Notes under the pieces: generated by a model
Told to the model about the DNA's origin: nothing
The model's input: the letters and a program-made list of their open reading frames with translations, nothing else
Databases searched by the model: none
Translations under genes and position numbers: made by a program
From: Ecdyonurus torrentis
Lineage: Eukaryota > Arthropoda > Insecta > Ephemeroptera > Heptageniidae
Reading direction: 5' to 3'
NCBI GenBank assembly: GCA_949318235.1
Contig: OX439131.1
Location: forward strand, 13,231,700 to 13,295,699
Length of the DNA stretch: 64,000 nucleotides
Part shown: piece by piece, positions 59,332 through 64,000 of the stretch
Position numbering within the stretch: the first letter of the stretch is position 1
Layout: every line of letters starts with the position of its first letter

Positions 59332-62300
59332 GATAAAAAAAAGTTTGCTAATGAAATACGATTCTCAAAACTTAGTAACACACTCCAAAAGACTTAGTAA
59401 TTAGTTCCACTGCAATGGTTTGTGTTGTTTTAATAGGAAAAAAAAAATGTTGATATATAAAAATTAGCTCACTGAAAATAAATTATTACATACATTACAA
59501 GCGTCCTAATTAAAATCTAAAATAAAACAAATGCGCAAATTACACGAACAGTATAAAAAATTATACGAGAATGTGTGTATATCATGTAATGTATATAAAG
59601 AAGTTAAAAAGTTCTTATAAAAATATACATACTTTGAAATAATAATTAAATTTCATCAAGGAAAAAAAAAAAAAAAAAAAAAAAAACTGACCTAAAATAT
59701 TAATGAGCATTTAAAAGTGTCAACGATCGATCGCCTTTCTTTTGTTTCTCATCCATATTTCAACAGTTTTTTTTTATGACGTCACATGTGTATATTTCCA
59801 TATCAATTGTATAAGTTTATTTCTATCCAGACATCACGATATATTATATTATTACACTCACAGTTCTTATATTGATTTTACGGAGTTTTATTAATAAACA
59901 TAGCCACATAATGTGAAAATATATATATTTAGCTTCATTTTGTGGTAATCAATTTTCTCCAAAGTTAGCTTTTTTATGTGTATTTTACAGCTCGGCCTCA
60001 ATTTCATTTATAAAGATTTTTTGTTTTTGTTTATTTATTTTAAAAAGCCGAATTTTTTTTTGTTTGCACATATTTATTAATATTTATATATAGTTTTAAT
60101 AATAATAATAAAAGCAAACACTTAAAAATTCTGACGAAGCAGTAACTACTGCTTAACTATATAATAATACTGATACTGTACACATATATTATTTTATATC
60201 AAATATTTAATCCAATTAGTATAATAATTAAATTATGTGATACATTAACTGTATTCAGCACAGCAAATATTTCAACTCAACTCAACTGTATAGGTATATA
60301 AACATAGGTGCATTAAAAACTGGCTCTTGTACAACAAGCCTTACAGTTAAATACAAAACAACCTTTAGAATATTAAATAAGTCGAGACTTTAAAAGGACT
60401 TGAAGTGATTTGAAATGAAACCATTTGTTTATGACGTATTTCAGTAAAGACTATAATATAGATTCAAGCTTTTTATAACATTCAATTGAAGAGAGAAAAA
60501 AAACTATATTACTTATAAATTATACCGTATAATAATATAGGCTATTATAATAGTTCGATAAACAAAAATATTATACTCTTTAAAAAGAAATAGTAAAGTA
60601 CAAACTGAAATTTAAATTTTAACTTTAATTCTTCTATCGATTACGATAATAGATTCAGTCTGGTAATTAGGCTCAGGTGACTGTCAGACGTTTCACTTCC
60701 ACCTGTCACTCCATTGAGAATTTAAAGACATAAACATTACGCAAATTTTTAGTAAATGAAAAAAAAAAAAAAATCTTTAAATAATAATAAAAAGTCCGTA
60801 TAATATACTGCAAAATAAACTGAAATCATAATAACACCACGATAAAAAAAAAAAAAAAAAAATTATAACATGAAAAAGTATATGAATTCAATATATAGTC
60901 TCGACAGCTCCCTCTTTAAATTGAATTATGTAATCGAAGAGGAAAATAAATTTTAAAGCTCAATTTTCTCTCACTTAAAAAAAATAAAAACATTAATATA
61001 TTATAATATTAAAAACATCATTAAAATTCACGAGAATGCTGGTAGACATAATAAGAACATGTTTTGAATAATTTGCACATTAATTTGAAGTATGATGTTA
61101 CATAGACTATGTATTTAAAATAATAACTTTCACGTTAATTTAATTATGTTATATGTATATTATAATATAATTTTGACTTGAAATAATGTTATACGTAATT
61201 ATATAATATTATTAATAAAAATTTCATTATGATATTATAATAAAATATTTTATTTTATAATAACAGTCATTCAAAATTTTAATACTTTGCTACTGAGTTT
61301 TTTTTTTTTTTTTACTTCAGATAAGAGGAAATAAAGTTTTCTAGTTGTTAATAATTTTTAATTATGTATTAAGTAATTCACTTCGTTTTTTTCGTTTTTT
61401 TTTCTTTCTCTTTTTAATTAGTAGGTTGATAAATGTATGTACACCCGAAAATGTAATGTTTTCAGTATACGTATACATGATATAATATAATTATGTTTCA
61501 AAATTTCGTTCAAGGTGATAAAAATGACAGAAGTAACAACGTAATTATATTTTTATTTGACAAACGTTATCACAATTCAGTCTTAAATTATGTTATTGAA
61601 ACCTGTATGTTGTGTGTGTGTATAATATAATATCATATATTATACATAACCACATAATACATAAAATAAATAAAAATTGCATGTTTTGTATTGTACCAAA
61701 AAAAAAAAAAAAAAAAAAAATGTAAATGAAGAAAAATAGTTTAGAATATCAATTCTATAAACTTTTTTTATTTACTGCAACGAAAAAAATAGAATGTCAA
61801 AAATATGTTTTGATCTCTTTTTCATACCATAAAGATACTTTTTATTGGGTGCTTACTGCATTGCTATATCTTAATTGTACTGTACACTTGTTTTTACTAA
61901 AACATTGATTTCTATTATTGGCTTATGGCCATACAATGCAATCAGCTGGAGACTTAATTCATTTGAAGCAAAACTCTATTTAAATAAATCCATGTTATTT
62001 CCATAGGCCAATAGAACTCAATTTTTTTTAGATAAAAGACTGAACAACACAAGTGACACCTATGAGCTTGATTATTTCTGTGGTGAAAAGCAACTTTGCT
62101 GTATACAAAATAGTTGAACTCAAAGATTATGGGACTCATCAGCGGTGTCTACTTTTCCGTTTAAATTTAGGTCCTTATGCACAATTTGCCTATTGGATTT
62201 TCTAAAACAAGTTCAATCGTTTATTTCATCAAATTCCTCGATTTTTTTTTCTCCCAGACTTTTGGAAATTTAGTATAAATTCCACTGCATTTAGCGCATG

Positions 62301-62389
62301 TATTTAGTATAAATATGTTAATGTTTACATAAAAATGAATATAAATATGCAACGTACTTGCAATGCTAGGCAGCAAAATCATTCTTTAA

Positions 62390-62724
62390 AGCCATAGACC
62401 ACATAAAACAACATGTGCTTTTTAATGAATAAACACGAAATGGGATCTTCAAAATTGATGACTATTTTTACCAGAATGTTAATGTAGCCCCACGAGAGAG
62501 CGTGAAAAACCTGTAAAGTATGCAATTTGCTTAAAAATTCATGTTTATGACGTCAGAAACATGCAAAAATTAGTATGAAAATGTTGTACAGGTTGCATAA
62601 ATCGAATTTTCTGATCACTGCTACGGGGCTACTGTTGGGTTTTGAGACAAACTAATGTTATTTATGTAAATCCCATCAAGTGTTTTGTGATATATATGCT
62701 TATGTTTTTCTCTGGTCTATTCCT
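62390..62724. mobile_element. 335-bp MITE with TTAA target duplication
   Basis: TTAA lies on both sides (62386-62389 and 62725-62728). The ends are AGCCATAGACCA and, read inverted, AGGAATAGACCA. Inner arms pair around GTAGCCCC (62486) and GGGGCTAC (about 62624). TTAA duplications are typical of piggyBac and Kolobok elements. Confidence 0.65.
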
Positions 62725-64000
62725 TTAATGTAGCTGAAATCAAGCTACTAAACTTATAACCTTTTTTTTTTTTTTGTTAGAGTGCACGTTATAAATTTGA
62801 TTTCTCTTGAACATTGGGGTAAAAAAAGTGCGTTTTAATACTTCCCACAGCAAATATACAAATATCAAAGTGAAAAAAAGGAGAAAAGTAAGTAAATATA
62901 GTCTTAAATAAGTTGTCGTCTAAGTGACAATTTTGAATATAACATAATATAAAACAAAGTAAATCACTTTTCCCAAGCAGTAAACCTTTTTATCTAAAAA
63001 AATCATTTAAAATTATCTTCTACAAGAATCTTACAAGAAAGAAGTATAAAGTATTTTACTAGTCATGGAAACGGAATGTAGTTGTTAAAATACTTTTCAA
63101 ATCTCTTGGTATAGTAAGTAGGATGAAAAGATTTTCTTCTCTCTCTCTCTAAAAACCAATTTTACAGTTGACAAGTAGCCAGAAGCGTTGGTTTAACTCT
63201 ATATTATGTGGCGTGCCGTGGCGAGAGAGCAATTTACGTTTATCTTACACGTCTGTTAAGTTCGCTTTGCTTCAAGTGAGTGTAAGTAAAAGCTAAGATT
63301 AATCGATTTCCTATTCAAAGCTAACACTCAACTCGTGTAAAGTATAAACTAAACTATTGACGGGAGACAAACAACATAAATGCTATACATTTTGGTGACA
63401 ATCTCAAATTAAACTTACTATATATCAAGTGAAATATTATTATTTCAAATGTATATAATAATTTTATTACTTTTAAACCAAACGGTAGAAGGAAAGTAAT
63501 GGTAATAACTTTATACTCTTTCGATTTTGTCTACAGTATCATGCAAAAAAAAAAAAAAAAAAAAAAAATATTTTATGTAAAATAAATTTTTGTTCACGCA
63601 ATTATAATAAATACGATTTTTCCTATGAAGATTTTTTTTATTACTCAGAATAATATACTTTTTTCTTTGTCATTGTATACTACTATAGTACTTAACGTAC
63701 TGTACTGTACGTTATATACTTATTTAATTTACATTTATAAATTATTAAATATCTTATTGTTCATTATTATAATCATATACTGCGAATTGAAAAAAAAGAG
63801 AGAAGCCGGGTCATAAAAAGCAGAGTCACTCTTATGAGAAACGTAAATGAATATATATAAAAAAAAAAAAGAAAAACAAAAAAAAAAAACAAAAAAAAAA
63901 CGGAGTTTAGACATGGCATATAATGACAGTTTTACTCATTTTAATACAGAAAAAAAACTTGTTAATTTAAAAACTATCAAGAGAGAGATAACGGTACTTA

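Larger units (their letters stand above)
50954..64000. other. Non-coding DNA, probable 5' intron of the ZNF609-like gene
   Basis: Thirteen kilobases with no frame resembling a conserved protein. It holds long GA and TA microsatellites, many homopolymers and a few MITEs. The first visible ZNF609-like exon (ending at 50953) starts at an acceptor (TTTGTTTCAG), so an upstream intron must exist. It cannot be excluded that small 5' exons were missed. Confidence 0.6.

Noticed and set aside
56129..59397. Frames encoding arginine-glutamate repeats at 56129-56362 and 59197-59397
   Set aside because: They are produced by the GA microsatellites.

Overview
The window is nuclear DNA from an animal, most likely a non-vertebrate bilaterian. 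It is AT-rich. Its genes carry ordinary GT-AG introns and belong to conserved animal families, and mobile elements and simple repeats fill much of the space between exons. I cannot fix the phylum. A run of 200 Ns (30529-30728) shows this is a draft assembly.

Genes, left to right. (1) A three-exon SNX22/SNX24-like PX-domain sorting nexin (+, 2857-19666); its last intron has grown to about 16 kb by transposon insertion. (2) An intronless SLC37/GlpT-like organophosphate transporter of the major facilitator superfamily (+, 19705-20994), starting only 38 bp after the sorting nexin stop codon, so the pair may be co-transcribed. (3) AAGAB/p34, a six-exon adaptin-complex assembly chaperone (+, 30794-40582). 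(4) EIF3J, seven exons (+, 41263-42660). (5) The 3' four exons of a ZNF608/ZNF609 (Drosophila scribbler) homologue (-, 46101-50953) with a long glutamine tract. The 13 kb from 50954 to 64000 holds no recognisable exon and is probably a 5' intron of gene 5. I rebuilt exon phases by hand, and all four multi-exon genes join in frame.

Mobile DNA, 3.3-30.3 kb. Two 8.0 kb LTR elements lie in opposite orientation (3290-11316 and 22295-30309). Each has identical-length giant LTRs (3473 or 3469 bp) around an internal region of only about 1.08 kb. That region holds a tRNA-Pro-like primer-binding site and one intact 208-209 codon ORF of unknown family. Each element has a perfect 4-bp target duplication. 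This giant-LTR, single-small-ORF family is the best candidate here for something undescribed. Between the two lies a nested stack. A small MITE remnant is split by a 5.07 kb hAT-like element (31-bp inverted termini, 8-bp duplication). Inside that sits a ~3 kb imperfect palindrome, one arm of which is broken by a second hAT-like insertion. A further 2.4 kb inverted-repeat element with tandem arrays lies next to it.

More non-autonomous DNA elements sit in the AAGAB introns, upstream of the sorting nexin, in intergenic DNA and in the ZNF609-side intron. They include a GATACCGATA-rich hAT-like element with an 8-bp duplication, a 1.66 kb inverted-repeat element, and several short MITE families present in two or three copies. 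Human orthologues of four of the five genes (SNX22, AAGAB, EIF3J, ZNF609) map to human 15q, from memory, so this may be a remnant of an old animal linkage group.
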